NCBI RefSeq assembly: GCF_905404315.1
Contig: NC_066286.1
Span: 8,563,501 to 8,627,500 of the forward strand
Direction: 5' to 3'
Source: Leptidea sinapis
Lineage: Eukaryota > Arthropoda > Insecta > Lepidoptera > Pieridae
Length of the DNA: 64,000 nucleotides
The position numbers and the translations under genes are program-made. The notes beneath the pieces were generated by a model. The model was not told where the DNA came from, did not search any database, and saw nothing but the letters and a program-made list of their open reading frames with translations. Numbering within the stretch: the stretch's first letter is position 1; each line of letters begins with the position of its first letter. Below are positions 1 through 12,004 of the stretch, one piece after another.

Positions 1-371
1 CGCTCAAAGTTATCGACTCCTTTGCGTGCAGCATGACCAAAGTATCACACTATGTGCTGTAAGCAGACCGTGTATATACGCTGAGTATCCTCTACCTTGA
101 CCTGCTTTAAGGTGTAGATGTTTGTACGGTGGGCCATCCATGGTATTCGGATCATACGGCGTCAACGTGGTGGTGGATACCAACACAATTAGTGGTAAGG
201 CTTAATGTAAGCGTATCTACAATATTATTAACATATTTGAATCTTTACCTCAAATCGATAAGCTTGAAAAATGGGAGCAGCATGATTTACTTTACCATGA
301 CTGGACTTGATAGAGAGACACAGAGGTTGAAATTTACCTTGCCAAGTTGAAACTATAAAGAATTACACTCT
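1..371. other. unassigned flank
   Basis: Nothing recognisable. Small open frames are present but show no domain and no repeat match within the window. Confidence 0.4.
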
Positions 372-627
372 GACGCTGAATTACGCCTACGCAAGACACG
401 TGACAAATTACAATATCATCACTACTCCTACTACTGGTGCTGTTCCTCCACAGTGCAAGTTTTCAAGGGACTTTCTTCCACGTACAACGAATATCTACAA
501 CACAAGTGCGTTTATCTTTTTAAAAGACTGGCAACGCTCCTATACTTTCTCTGGTGTTGAAAAGGAAAGTGGGTGGCACTTAACATCAGGTGACCCGTAC
601 GCTCGTTTGTCATTCTCTTCCATTAAA
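372..627 (+). mobile_element. CR1-like LINE, 3' fragment
   Basis: Diverged copy of the 3' end of the LINE at 29821-33217. The landmarks occur in the same order: a CCACAGTGC-AAG stretch, CTTTCTTCCACGTAC, GGCAACGCTCCT, CTCTGGTGTTG, a CACTTAACATCAGGTGACCCGTACGCTCGTTTGTC block, then a TTCCATTAAA tail. Many substitutions mark it as one of the oldest copies here. It is non-coding now. Confidence 0.75.
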
Positions 628-1484
628 TTTATGAAAAGTAGATTCAATATGATAATCGCAATCGCCAAACAGCCCAACAGTGCCCTAAAGCAAAGCCAAC
701 CCATACAAAAGTGATGGCAACTGTTTGCTGGTCACTTTATGGTATAACTTACTACACTTTACAGCTTGCTGAGATCCAATCAAGCAATCAAAGCAGATGT
801 TGATTGTACTGAACTACGATCAATGATGGCGCAACTCGTCAACCATTCATCACCTTTATGCAAAACCAAACCATTACATGGCTTGCGAATAAAATTAACT
901 CTACTGGAAACTACACTTAGAATCCTTCCGACGTCCGAATACAAAAACTCCACAGAGCTGGTTGAGTCCAGGTCCCCAGATTTCTATCGTTAAAGAATAA
1001 GTGATTTACTTGAAGACTTCCCATGAAATGGCAGAAATGTACTCGTATAAATAACGGCAGTAAAAATTCAATTAAGTTAATACTTCGTATTATAATTTCG
1101 GCGATTTCAGAAATTTAATTCCTAATATTACGCTAGACACCGACATTCGGCAGATATTTAACCGTCAAGTAAACCTCATTCTGGTTAGTCATGAGTTAAC
1201 TAATGTATTTTAAATATTTAATTTATTTTGAGATGCGTAGTGAGTAAACAAGTAAAGATCGGTTTATCGGTAGTGGTTATCTAATTAAAGGCCAGTTGTC
1301 ACTTTCGTCAGCTAATATAGGGTTATTCGGTTGGGGTTATTGCTGATTCCGGCTGCTGTGGCCAAATAAATGATGAATATAAAGCTATGGAACACCCAAA
1401 TGTTAGCTTGTAAGGTACTTTTATTGTTTTCAAATAGAAGTCATTAATAAAAGAGAATATAATCAAATAGAGGTTGAGACCTTA
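628..1484. other. unassigned AT-rich stretch
   Basis: No gene, RNA or repeat family seen. Confidence 0.4.
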
Positions 1485-1489
1485 ACTCT

Positions 1490-1560
1490 CACCATGGAGC
1501 CCCCGGTACAAACCTCACCCGCCACGTACCAATGTGTTTTCGGTTTTCGAATTCATATTC
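1490..1560 (+). repeat. short SINE-like fragment
   Basis: Shares a 'GCCCCCGGTA..A.CCTC.CCCGC.ACGTACCAAT' pattern with 38240-38310. A GGTA-GATCC-like core recalls a tRNA B box, so a tRNA-derived SINE remnant is possible. The fragment is too short for certainty. Confidence 0.3.
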
Positions 1561-1586
1561 GTATGTAATAATTCATATTATAAGGT

Positions 1587-1693
1587 CGGCAACGATCTTG
1601 TCATTCCTCTGGTGTTACAAGAGAATATGGGCTACGGTGATCACTTACCATTTGGTGGCCCAAATACTCATTTGCCCCCTCTTCCCTAAAAAA
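1587..1693 (+). mobile_element. CR1-like LINE, terminal scrap
   Basis: About 105 bp matching the last part of the CR1-like LINE (GGCAACG..CTTGT.ATTCCTCTGGTGTTACAAGAGAAT..GGG, then GGTGATCACTTA). It ends in a CCCTAAAAAA tail. It is strongly diverged. Confidence 0.6.
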
Positions 1694-1744
1694 GTTCATC
1701 GAGAATTCATTGGCATTTTTTTTTGTATTATAAGATTTGTATTT

Positions 1745-1885
1745 ATTTTGCAAAGTGTTTGTATGGAAAAGCCACCATGTCAGTCCGTCTCCAGGGTCAG
1801 TTCTCGAAGCCTATACGACTGCAACGGGATGTCAGACAAAGCGATGTTATATCGCTGAAGCTGTTCAACGCTGTAATTTACATTC
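1745..1885 (+). pseudogene. RTE-type LINE reverse transcriptase fragment
   Basis: About 45 codons match the RT of the RTE-type LINE copy at 51182-51415 on the minus strand. Shared words include LYGKATMSVRLQ, SKPIRLQR, VRQSDVIS and KLFNA. In this RT family the segment lies just after the palm motif that contains YEKAFD. There is no catalytic motif in the fragment, it is truncated on both sides, and it cannot function. Confidence 0.65.
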
Positions 1886-1899
1886 CCTTTTTTACATAC

Positions 1900-2070
1900 A
1901 CGAGATAAAGCATTGAGTATTTGATGTTTGAGTATTTTTGTTGCATCATGTAACATATTTTATTGTAATTCAGATGTTTTGTAAAACGATAAAGCCTTAA
2001 ATGTTGATTTAAAAGAGTGGCAATGGTTTTTCTCATTAAACCTCAACCTTTTGAGAACTGGTGGTATTAT
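1900..2070 (+). repeat. short interspersed repeat, family B
   Basis: Matches a family seen again at 16755-17160, 19505-19790, 38815-39105 and 39530-39880. Shared landmarks are GAGTATTTG..GTTTGAGT.TTTTGTTGCATCA, AAAAGAGTGGCAATG, and TTCTCATTAA..CTCAACC. The 3' A/T-rich tail part is missing here. Confidence 0.6.
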
Positions 2071-3075
2071 TATTGTTTATATTGATGGCGTATCCCTTTT
2101 AGATTTCACCAATGACGAGTGTGTATTAATCATCTCTTTTATTTAAGCGGGTTTCGTGAATGAACAAGAAAACTTAATTTTAGTTGAATGTAGAGAAAAG
2201 AGTCTATACTATTTTTGTTAATGAATGAACATAAAATATAAAGAAAAGGGGAATTAACAAAGGAAAGTAAGGATTTGAAATCAATGGGGCGTAAGGAGTA
2301 AGGAGATCATAAAGAGGAAGAAGACAGCCGAGGGTAAGAGAAAAAGATGTGATGAGGAGATCCTTCATCAAGTCCACACTCACAAAGAGAGCTGTCTATT
2401 ATATGCAATTAGCCAGATGAACGGGGGTACACACATGCCTTAATCTACAGATTGTGCTTGTAAATTTATGTGTATCTTTAAATTGCAAAACCATGGACGA
2501 GTAGGAATTGAGGATTGAACATTAGCTTAGTATTTCCCTTTAGAAGAACTAGTCTTTTGCCCATACATTTTCCAGGATGATTGAAGCTCCGCCTCAAAAT
2601 CATGAGTAAAATCTCAAAAATCAGGGCTTTATTGTCAACTAAATCCTCCTATTTGATTAAGCTGTTCTAAGTGCTGGTCGAATCAATCTAGCGCTTACAG
2701 AAACAAAAAATATAAAAAATTATATCAGACAGACACCCAATGATTATATTGATCTAATTTGAAAAAGGCATTGATCTATGGATAAAGTCCAGGGAGAAAA
2801 CATCGAAGAGCAAATTTCGCTCGTAACCCTAGACTTAACATCTTATGTCCCAATTCGACGAGAGCTATTGCGATGCCGTCCAGAATTTCTCATTTCATTC
2901 ACTCGATATGAAGTTGCTCTGCATAGTTATAAAAAAGGTAGATCAGTTTCTATTAGAAGAACATGTTGCTACTTTTTCCATGTAATAATAATACTAACAA
3001 CCGAATATGGAGTACCTTAAAATGGCCGCCGTTCAAAATAAATATTTTGTTATAACTGTGTACCAGTCTAACTCG
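2071..3075. other. unassigned stretch
   Basis: About 1 kb without a recognisable gene or window repeat. An 80-codon open frame at 2778-3020 has no visible domain and is not called. Confidence 0.4.
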
Positions 3076-3972
3076 CAAATCATCTTAACCTTCATTTGTT
3101 AACGATAATATAATAATAATATTTTCGATAGATAACAAAAAAACATATTTCATTAACTTTAAATAATATCAAAGATCTGCTAACTCAACTGCTTTAGACG
3201 AATCTTAAAAGCATTGCTTAAACGAGTTTTAATTGTAGTTAAGACGCCGCATCCATTTATCAAAGTCACTTAGATAAATTAAGTTCCAAACTCTCGCTAC
3301 TGTAACAGTAGGTTTATTGTTTTAATGTTGTAGCTACCAACTCTTTAGTACTTTAAGATGGTTTCATTCGCTTTAATTTGGCGATGAATCTTCATTTCAG
3401 GAAATCACAAAACATCCAATAAGCCCACAAATCGCTTGAGTGTAAGTATTCTCGTAAAGGCAGTGATATAAATCTTTTAAATATGTTACATAACCAATAA
3501 ATGTGATCTAACATCGTATTAAAGTTTCATAGCCCTGTTTTGGAATGGCGTGTTTTGTTTGATCCTTGAACCTTGACGAACCATCGCGTACGAGATTTAT
3601 ATTATTTCTTTAAGGCAAAGGGTGTTATTACGGGATGGTTCTGTCATAGTAATTTTTCTCACGACAGTATTATACAAGGATGTCAAAGAAAGAGTAGATA
3701 ACATGTGCTATAAATAATCCTTACATTATTAAAGTAATAATTTCTTATGAGAGGGTCAACCGCTTCGTAACGTAACACGTTACGGCGCCAATCTGACTGG
3801 CTTCTCTTTCTCTCAAGCATACGGCAGCAGCAAGCAGGCTCCTCCTGTCTCAATCTAATCAATTGTTAGTTTAATAGGATTAAATAATTATACTAATAAT
3901 GTACAAACACTAAATTCTAATTTACATAAAAATAAATTCTAATTTATTTTTATTTTTATAAATTCTAATTTA

Positions 3973-4464
3973 CGTAAAAAGAATAGGGAGTCCGGGAGAC
4001 CACCGGCCATACATGGAGTATTGCTGTCATCTCTGGTCTGGCGCAGTATCAGCTCGATCCATTTTACCGCGTGCAACGCAGAGCAGCTCGAATTGTCGGG
4101 AACCCAGTGCTCTGTGAACGGCTGGATCACTTAGCGTTGCGTAGAGATGTCGCTTCATTGTGTCTTCTACCGCATTCATCACGGGGAGTGTTCCTAAGAG
4201 CTTTATAACATGATTCCTGTCGCCGAACTCCACAGCGCGGTTTTCAAGGAGCTTTCATCCACGTACTACAAAACTGTGGAATGAGCATCCTTGTGCGGTG
4301 TTTCCAGGACGATACGACATGGGTACCTTCAAAAAAAGCGCGTACATCATCCTTAAAGGCCGGCAACGCTCCTGTGATTCCTCTGGTGTTGCAAGACATT
4401 GTGGGTGGTGATCACTTAACACCAGGTGACCTGTAGGCTCGTTTGTCTTCCTATGCCATAAAAA
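3973..4464 (+). mobile_element. internally deleted CR1-like LINE, array copy 1
   Basis: Starts inside the LINE 5' tip (CGTAAAAAGAATAGGGAGTC) and jumps within about 10 bp to the 3' coding tail (CGGCCATACATGGAGTATTG). It therefore lacks almost all of the LINE. It also lacks about 70 bp (the codons for 'TFAR..RHK' up to 'WMCGG') that copy 9001-9587 retains. It ends with CCATAAAAAA. The left end was cut by the tandem-duplication junction. Apparent open frames on either strand here are leftovers of the RT C-terminal region and its shadow. Confidence 0.8.
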
Positions 4465-5738
4465 AACATAAACACGAAGCGTGTGTTTCAAAGTTTTAAA
4501 TATGCCATTTAGTGTCAAGATGCCACACACACAGGTATCTAATAGTTGCCGTAGTAAAAATGCTATTGTACTTAGGTAATGCGGTATCTAGTTGGAGCGC
4601 AGTGAAAACCAATCGTTAATCTAAGTATTTGGTGTTCATCAATTACTTTTTGAATTGTAATTATCAATTTCTTTTTGTTGAAACTAGCGTCAAATAACAC
4701 TTGGTGATGCATAGTAAAGGAATAAAGCTGGTATTCATAATACTATAGAGGAAGACAGATGATAACAAAGGTGCATCGAAAACACTGAAAATAACTACAA
4801 GAGAATTATTAAATTATTTTGATGAAATAAAATCATCGTAAATCATCTTTACCTTCATTTTACTAGACGAAAATTTGATAATAATATTTTCGATAGATAA
4901 AGAAAAAAACATAATTCATTAACTTTAAATAATATCAAAGATCTGCTAACTCAACTGCTTTAGACGAATCTTAAAAGCATTGCTTAAACGAGTTTTAATT
5001 GTAGTTAAGACGCCGCATCCATTTATCAAAGTCACTTAGATAAATTAAGTTCCAAACTCTCGCTACTGTAACAGTAGGTTTATTGTTTTAATGTTGTAGC
5101 TACCAACTTTTTAGTACTTTAAGATGGTTTCATTCGTTTTAATTTGGCGATGAATCTTCATTTCAGGAAATCACAAAACATCCAATAAGCCCACAAATCG
5201 CTTGAGTGTAAGTATTCTCGTAAAGGCAGTGATATAAATCTTTTAAATATGTTACATAACCAATAAATGTGATCTAACATCGTATTAAAGTTTCATAGCC
5301 CTGTTTTGGAATGGCGTGTTTTGTTTGATCCTTGAACCTTGACGAACCATCGCGTACGAGATTTATATTATTTCTTCAAGGCAAAGGGTGTTATTACGGG
5401 ATGGTTCTGTCATAGTAATTTTTCTCACGACAGTATTATACAAGGATGTCAAAGAAAGAGTAGATAACATGTGCTATAAATAATCCTTACATTATTAAAC
5501 TAATAATTTCTTATGAGAGGGTCAACCGCTTCGTAACGTAACACGTTACGGCGCCAATCTGACTGGCTTCTCTTTCTCTCAAGCATACGGCAGCAGCAAG
5601 CAGGCTCCTCCTGTCTCAATCTAATCAATTGTTAGTTTAATAGGATTAAATAATTATACTAATAATGTACAAACACTAAATTCTAATTTACATAAAAATA
5701 AATTCTAATTTATTTTTATTTTTATAAATTCTAATTTA

Positions 5739-6230
5739 CGTAAAAAGAATAGGGAGTCCGGGAGACCACCGGCCATACATGGAGTATTGCTGTCATCTCT
5801 GGTCTGGCGCAGTATCAGCTCGATCCATTTTACCGCGTGCAACGCAGAGCAGCTCGAATTGTCGGGAACCCAGTGCTCTGTGAACGGCTGGATCACTTAG
5901 CGTTGCGTAGAGATGTCGCTTCATTGTGTCTTCTACCGCATTCATCACGGGGAGTGTTCCTAAGAGCTTTATAACATGATTCCTGTCGCCGAACTCCACA
6001 GCGCGGTTTTCAAGGAGCTTTCATCCACGTACTACAAAACTGTGGAATGAGCATCCTTGTGCGGTGTTTCCAGGACGATACGACATGGGTACCTTCAAAA
6101 AAAGCGCGTACATCATCCTTAAAGGCCGGCAACGCTCCTGTGATTCCTCTGGTGTTGCAAGACATTGTGGGTGGTGATCACTTAACACCAGGTGACCTGT
6201 AGGCTCGTTTGTCTTCCTATGCCATAAAAA
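5739..6230 (+). mobile_element. internally deleted CR1-like LINE, array copy 2
   Basis: Same as the fragment at 3973-4464, shifted by 1766 bp, with no difference seen by eye. It was generated by the tandem duplication, not by a separate insertion. Confidence 0.8.
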
Positions 6231-7461
6231 AACATAAACACGAAGCGTGTGTTTCAAAGTTTTAAATATGCCATTTAGTGTCAAGATGCCACACACACAG
6301 GTATCTAATAGTTGCCGTAGTAAAAATGCTATTGTACTTAGGTAATGCGGTATCTAGTTGGAGCGCAGTGAAAACCAATCGTTAATCTAAGTATTTGGTG
6401 TTCATCAATTACTTTTTGAATTGTAATTATCAATTTCTTTTTGTTGAAACTAGCGTCAAATAACACTTGGTGATGCATAGTAAAGGAATAAAGCTGGTAT
6501 TCATAATACTATAGAGGAAGACAGATGATAACAAAGGTGCATCGAAAACACTGAAAATAACTACAAGAGAATTATTAAATTATTTTGATGAAATAAAATC
6601 ATCGTAAATCATCTTTACCTTCATTTTACTAGACGAAAATTTGATAATAATATTTTCGATAGATAAAGAAAAAAACATAATTCATTAACTTTAAATAATA
6701 TCAAAGATCTGCTAACTCAACTGCTTTAGACGAATCTTAAAAGCATTGCTTAAACGAGTTTTAATTGTAGTTAAGACGCCGCATCCATTTATCAAAGTCA
6801 CTTAGATAAATTAAGTTCCAAACTCTCGCTACTGTAACAGTAGGTTTATTGTTTTAATGTTGTAGCTACCAACTTTTTAGTACTTTAAGATGGTTTCATT
6901 CGTTTTAATTTGGCGATGAATCTTCATTTCAGGAAATCACAAAACATCCAATAAGCCCACAAATCGCTTGAGTGTAAGTATTCTCGTAAAGGCAGTGATA
7001 TAAATCTTTTAAATATGTTACATAACCAATAAATGTGATCTAACATCGTATTAAAGTTTCATAGCCCTGTTTTGGAATGGCGTGTTTTGTTTGATCCTTG
7101 AACCTTGACGAACCATCGCGTACGAGATTTATATTATTTCTTCAAGGCAAAGGGTGTTATTACGGGATGGTTCTGTCATAGTAATTTTTCTCACGACAGT
7201 ATTATACAAGGATGTCAAAGAAAGAGTAGATAACATGTGCTATAAATAATCCTTACATTATTAAACTAATAATTTCTTATGAGAGGGTCAACCGCTTCGT
7301 AACGTAACACGTTACGGCGCCAATCTGACTGGCTTCTCTTTCTCTCAAGCATACGGCAGCAGAAGGCAGGCTCCTCCTATCTCAATCTAATCAATTGTTA
7401 GTTTAATAGTATTAAATAATTATACTAATAATGTACAAACACTAAATTCTAATTTACATAT

Positions 7462-8993
7462 TAAAGAATTGTTACTAAGAATAATATATATTTTATAATC
7501 AATGAAAGATCTTACTATTAAATATCATATAAAATTTAAGTAATAGCCTAAGCTTTTCTCAAGTTATTAAATTTCAATATTTCAACTTAGATTTATCACT
7601 TCTGTCAGACGTTCCGAAGCGCACACGTTTTTGTTTTTGTAACAAAATATATTTTTGTTTTACTTTTAACATTAATTGTAGAACCAAGTTTGCAAGTCGA
7701 TAACATTCATATTTTTACAGATATAAGATAAGAGGAACAAGCGAAATGCTGGACGTAGAAATAAATCATGACGCCGAAACATCTGGGAAGGGACTGCGTT
7801 TGAAAAGAAATGCGTTACAAGAAAAAATAATTTGCTTGGTGTCACAATGGATGGGATTATGAACTGTTACGGAGAGGACAACAAAAGAAATCACTGCGAA
7901 ATAACAGGAAGACACAATACCCTGATATTTGCGTCTACTATAGCGTGCGGTAAATTTATTGATTACTAGCTCATTCCCGCGACTTCATTCGCGTTGATAA
8001 AGGCTTTTTAAAAATATTAAGCAACTTTGGAATTGAAGATTATCTCATGTCCTATTCTAGTTCTGGTTCACGGTTTCGCTCCCGTTCCTAACATATTATA
8101 TAAATCTAATTTCGAAGAAGATTGCAATGGCATCGACGTGAATTTCAGTTTTTCACAAATCCCTAGGGTTCCATGGTTGTTTCCGGGATAAAATGTAGCC
8201 TATGTCTTACCCCCAGCTCTAGTCTATCGCTGTTCCTAATTTCATCAAAATCGGTTCAGTAGCCCCAGCGTAAAAGCATAACAAACAAACTAACATTCAC
8301 ATATTATAATATTAGTAGGAATACAAACCATACTTAAAGTTACATATATATATTATCATATTGTAACATCTCGGCTAAATAGTATATGAAAGTAAAAAAA
8401 GTAAATGTACGCACGCAAGAAGTTATTCATTCGTCTTTGGCCTAAAGATCCTTAAAAGATTTATTCCTCTTGCTATTTGACGTTGGTATATAAAAAAATA
8501 ATATTGGTATAGCGAAGGCATATTTAATACCCAAAAAATACCGCATGATTTAGTGAAATAGCGTGTTATTTAATATCATTAAATTATTTTTATAGAATTG
8601 AAGGGAAATTATCTTTTTATCTTAAAACTTGTATATAAATTGAAATTATATATATTTAATTCATGTCTATTCGTTATGGTTCGGTTGACAATAGGTATGT
8701 GAGTTACTAGAGGCTTGGTAGCTGAAGTATGATACAAATGGTTTAGTTGACCAGCTAACGTCAGGGTGTCGAATGTCGCATCGTAAAAATTGACGCTGGT
8801 AATTCTCATCCATCAAAAGAATTACTTCCAAAAATAGTCAGTTAACTATTGGGTCCATAGTTGTTGGCTAAATGGATTCCAAATCGTTTTCATCCGCTAA
8901 GGAGCTGCGTACTAAAACTTTGTAAAAGAAAAAAGAAAGACACAATCACATAATCATCAGTAAGTTTTTGTATTTTTTATTTCAATGTAAAAT
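7462..8993 (+). repeat. S block, copy 1
   Basis: Non-coding block repeated at 12029-13612, with its first 250 bp also at about 16310-16565. Landmarks are CGTTCCGA.GCGCACACG, GCTGGACGTAGAAATAAATCA and ACATCTGGGAAGGGACTGCG. It directly follows R block sequence at 7461, as it also does at about 16370, so R-S is the ancestral order. The open frames inside are broken in the paralogue, so no gene is called. Confidence 0.8.
7963..8322 (+). repeat. interspersed repeat, family E, inside S copy 1
   Basis: Runs from ACTAGCTCATTCCCGCGACTT to TATAATATTAGTAGGAAT. It contains TTTCATCAAAATCGGTTCAGTAG. These ends are those of a very common lepidopteran repeat class (my recollection). Duplicated with S at 12640-12995; related copies occur at 20775-21118 and 47690-48050. 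Confidence 0.65.
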
Positions 8994-9000
8994 AACATAA

Positions 9001-9587
9001 TATTTGCCCTGTGCTTCCCAGGGGCGTAAAAAGAATAGGGAGTCCGGGAGACCACCGGCCATACATGGAGTATTGCTGTCATCTCTGATCTGGCGCAGTA
9101 TCAGCTTGATCCATTTGACCGCGTGCAACGCAGAGCAGCTCGAATTGTCGGGAACCCAGTGCTCTGTGAACGGCTGGATCACTTGGCGTTGCGTAGAGAT
9201 GTCGCTTCATTGTGTCTTCTTCCGCATTCATCACGGGGAGTGTTCCTAAGAGCTTTATAACCTGATTCCTGTCGCCGAATTCCACCTTCGCACGACACGC
9301 CACAAATTATCCTAACTCATCATCCCCACCATCTGGATGTGTGGCGGTCCTCCACAGCGCGGTTTTCAAGGAGCTTTCATCCACGTACTACAAAACTGTG
9401 GAATGAGCATCCTTGTGCGGTGTCTCCAGGACGATACGACATGGGTACCTTCAAAAAAAGCGCGTACATCATCCTTAAAGGCCGGCAACGCTCCTGTGAT
9501 TCCTCTGGTGTTGCAAGACATTGTGGGTGGTCATCACTTAACACCAGGTGACCCGTAGGCTCGTTTGTCTTCCTATGCCATAAAAAA
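9001..9587 (+). mobile_element. internally deleted CR1-like LINE with target-site duplication
   Basis: Best-preserved copy of the deleted LINE. It has the 5' tip (TTGCCCTGTGCTTCCCAGGGGC, as at 29821) and a direct jump to the RT C-terminal region near 9048. It continues through the 3' coding tail and ends in poly-A. AACATAA flanks it at 8994-9000 and 9588-9594, a credible TSD. The paralogous S/R junction near 13607 (AACATCAACACGAAGCG) lacks the LINE and looks like the empty site. The insertion is therefore younger than the S-R duplication and older than the 1766-bp duplication. It cannot encode a full RT. Confidence 0.85.
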
Positions 9588-10794
9588 AACATAAACACGA
9601 AGCGTGTGTTTCAAAGTTTTAAATATGCTATTTAGTGTCAAGATGCCACACACACAGGTATCTAATAGTTGCCGTAGTAAAAATGCTATTGTACTTAGGT
9701 AATGCGGTATCTAGTTGGAGCGCAGTGAAAACCAATCGTTAATCTAAGTATTTGGTGTTCACCAATTACTTTTTGAATTGTAGGTATCAATTTCTTTTTG
9801 TTGAAACTAGCGTCAAATAACACTAGGTGATAGATAGTAAAGGAATAAAGCTGGTATTCATAATACTATAGAGGAAGACAGATGATTAAAAGTAGCATCG
9901 AAAACACTGAAAATAACTACAAGAGAATTATTAAATTATTTTGATGAAATAAAATCATCGTTAATCATCTTAACCTTCATTTTACTAGACGATAATTTGA
10001 TAATAATATTTTCGATAGATAACAAAAAAAACATAATTCATTAACTTTAAATAATATCAAAGATCTGCTAACTCAACTGCTTTAGACGAATCTTAAAAGC
10101 ATTGCTTAAACGAGTTTTAATTGTAGTTAAGACGCCGCATCCATTTATCAAAGTCACTTAGATAAATTAAGTTCCAAACTCTCGCTACTGTAACAGTAGG
10201 TTTATTGTTTTAATGTTGTAGCTACCAACTTTTTAGTACTTTAAGATGGTTTCATTCGCTTTAATTTGGCGATGAATCTTCATTTCAGGAAATCACAAAA
10301 CATCCAAAAAGCCCACAAATCGCTTGAGTGTAAGTATTCTCGTAAAGGCAGTGATATAAATCTTTTAAATCTGTTACATAACCAATAAATGTGATCTAAC
10401 ATCGTATTAAAGTTTCATAGCCCTGTTTTGGAATGGCGTCTTTTGTTTGATCCTTGAACCTTGACGATCCGTCGTGTACGAGTTTTATATTATTTCTTCA
10501 AGGCTAACACCCTTACGGGATGGTTCTATCATAGTAATCAACTCAAGATACTAGAATACAACGATGTCGAAAAACGAGTACATAACATGACGTGATATAA
10601 ATAATCCTTATATTATTGAAGTGATAACTTCTAATGAGAGGGTCAACCGCTTCGTTACGGCGCCAGTCTGTCTGGCTTCCGTTTCTCCCACGCATACGGC
10701 AGATGTAGGCAGGCTATTCATCACTCACTCAAAATTGTTACTTTAATAGGATTTAGTATTGTTACTAATAATGTACACATACTAAATTCTAAGG
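9588..10794 (+). repeat. R block, copy 4
   Basis: Homologous to 4465-5680 and 6231-7440, with more substitutions and small indels after about 10470. It is non-coding. It marks the older R lineage next to S copy 2, from which it is separated by later insertions. Confidence 0.8.
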
Positions 10795-10897
10795 CAAATC
10801 AAAACGTACGAAACGGTCATGAAAATGACACTTATGAATGTCAAAATTTAATCTACCGATGTTAGTTATAAGCTTTGCTTATTTTATCATATTAATA
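10795..10897 (-). repeat. family B scrap
   Basis: GGTCATGAAAATGACACTTATGAATGTCAAAA then ATCTACCG matches the tail of family B as written at 16805-16870. It is truncated by the mariner at 10898. Confidence 0.5.
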
Positions 10898-10921
10898 CTT
10901 AGTCTGGCCATAAATACTGTA
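10898..10921 (+). repeat. mariner left TIR
   Basis: About 24 bp, matching the complement of 12005-12028 with two or three mismatches. Confidence 0.8.
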
Positions 10922-11289
10922 AAAATTAAAAATAAACAAAATATTACATTTGAATTTGGAATCTGTCATTTTTATGTGATCGTTTATTGAGTTTTCTCAT
11001 TTTGGCGCCAATACATTGTAATAATGGAGTGGGGTGATAAAGAGAACCAAATCGCTGTGATTGCATTAAACATTTTATACCCTTGGTTTTAGTAAAATGT
11101 TTATGAACCGGGCTATTGAGTAAAGGAAAGAATTCAAAGAAATCCTGTCCGAAAGCAAAAGATTTTATCTTGGGCGATGAAGATAGCACCCAAAACCATG
11201 TTGTGTATTTTAAAAGATGACTTAGGACTTGCAGCCTGTAAGAGACGTACTGATCATTTCTTATCAATAGGGTGGTAAAATCGAAACTA

Positions 11290-11905
11290 CTACTGAAGCG
11301 GTACGCAAAGGGACGTCACAGAAAAATTTTGCTTACGGATGAGAAATTTTTTACAATTAAGCAACATTTTAACAAATAAAATGACCGTATTTATGCTTAA
11401 AGCTCTAAGGAAGCTTCCCAATTAGTCGACAGAGCGCAACGTGGGCTCTATCCGACTTCAGTGATGGTTTGGTGGGGTATTAGGTATGAAGGAGTGACTG
11501 AGCCATACTTTTGTGAAAAAGGTATCAAAACACCGGCACAAGTGTATCAAGATACCAATCTCGAGAAGGTAGTGAACTCCTTTATAACACCATGTTCAAA
11601 AACCAAGAATGGTCCTTCCAGCAAGACTCAGCGCCGGGTCGGTGAACGAAGTTTTGGATGGAAACGAACGTTTCGGACATCGTCAAAGCTGGAAGACTGG
11701 CCGTCGTCTAGTCCCGATCTTAATTCGCTGGATTATGATTTATGGTCAGTTTTAGAGTACGGCTTGCTCTAAACGCCATGATAATTTGGAGTCCCTAAAA
11801 CAATCCGTACAATTGGCAGTGAAGAATAAAGAGTGCGTGCTTCTATTGATAATTGGCCTCAACGTTTAAAGGACTGTATTGCAGCTAATGGAGACTACTT
11901 CGAAT
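11290..11905 (+). pseudogene. mariner transposase, degenerate
   Basis: A cut-and-paste transposase remnant of the DDE/D class. The first catalytic Asp is visible in LLTDEKFF (codon 11338-11340), the second in WSFQQDSAP (11625-11627), and the third in WPSSSPDLN (11716-11718). SVMVWWGI lies between the first two. The distances 11338-11625 (287 bp) and 11625-11716 (91 bp) are not multiples of three, and the second interval is shorter than the 34-37 residue spacing usual for mariners. There are therefore indels in both intervals as well as in-frame stops, and the N-terminal helix-turn-helix part is not readable. The gene is dead. Confidence 0.75.
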
Positions 11906-12004
11906 AACTTTTTTATATTTTTGTAGCTGTTTTATATTTATGTATTAAACTAACACACTGTTAAAGTAATAAATGCTAGTTGCAATATATATTTTTTTCT
12001 TTCA

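Larger units (their letters stand above)
3076..7461 (+). repeat. tandem array of 1766-bp units (R block + CR1-like fragment)
   Basis: The sequence repeats with an exact 1766-bp offset: AAAGATCTGC occurs at 3171, 4937 and 6703. The full units are 3973-5738 and 5739-7461 (the second joins block S instead of restarting), preceded by a partial unit at 3076-3972. Each unit holds a CR1-like LINE fragment followed by about 1.27 kb of non-coding 'R' sequence. The two full units look almost identical by eye, with only a few differences near 5590/7356 (CAGCAAGCAGG against CAGAAGGCAGG). The 3076-3972 copy differs slightly more. This indicates recent tandem duplication by unequal exchange. No coding function is seen. 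Confidence 0.9.

Noticed and set aside
400..993. 104- and 75-codon plus-strand frames as genes
   Set aside because: The first overlaps a decayed CR1-like fragment; the second shows no domain.
3939..4530. Minus-strand open frames of 63-91 codons, repeated at 5705-6296 and 8982-9598
   Set aside because: They are antisense to the CR1-like LINE coding tail and recur only because the LINE fragment recurs.
3076..7461. CRISPR-like or satellite array
   Set aside because: Units are 1766 bp and contain a LINE; there are no short repeats with unique spacers, and the context is eukaryotic.
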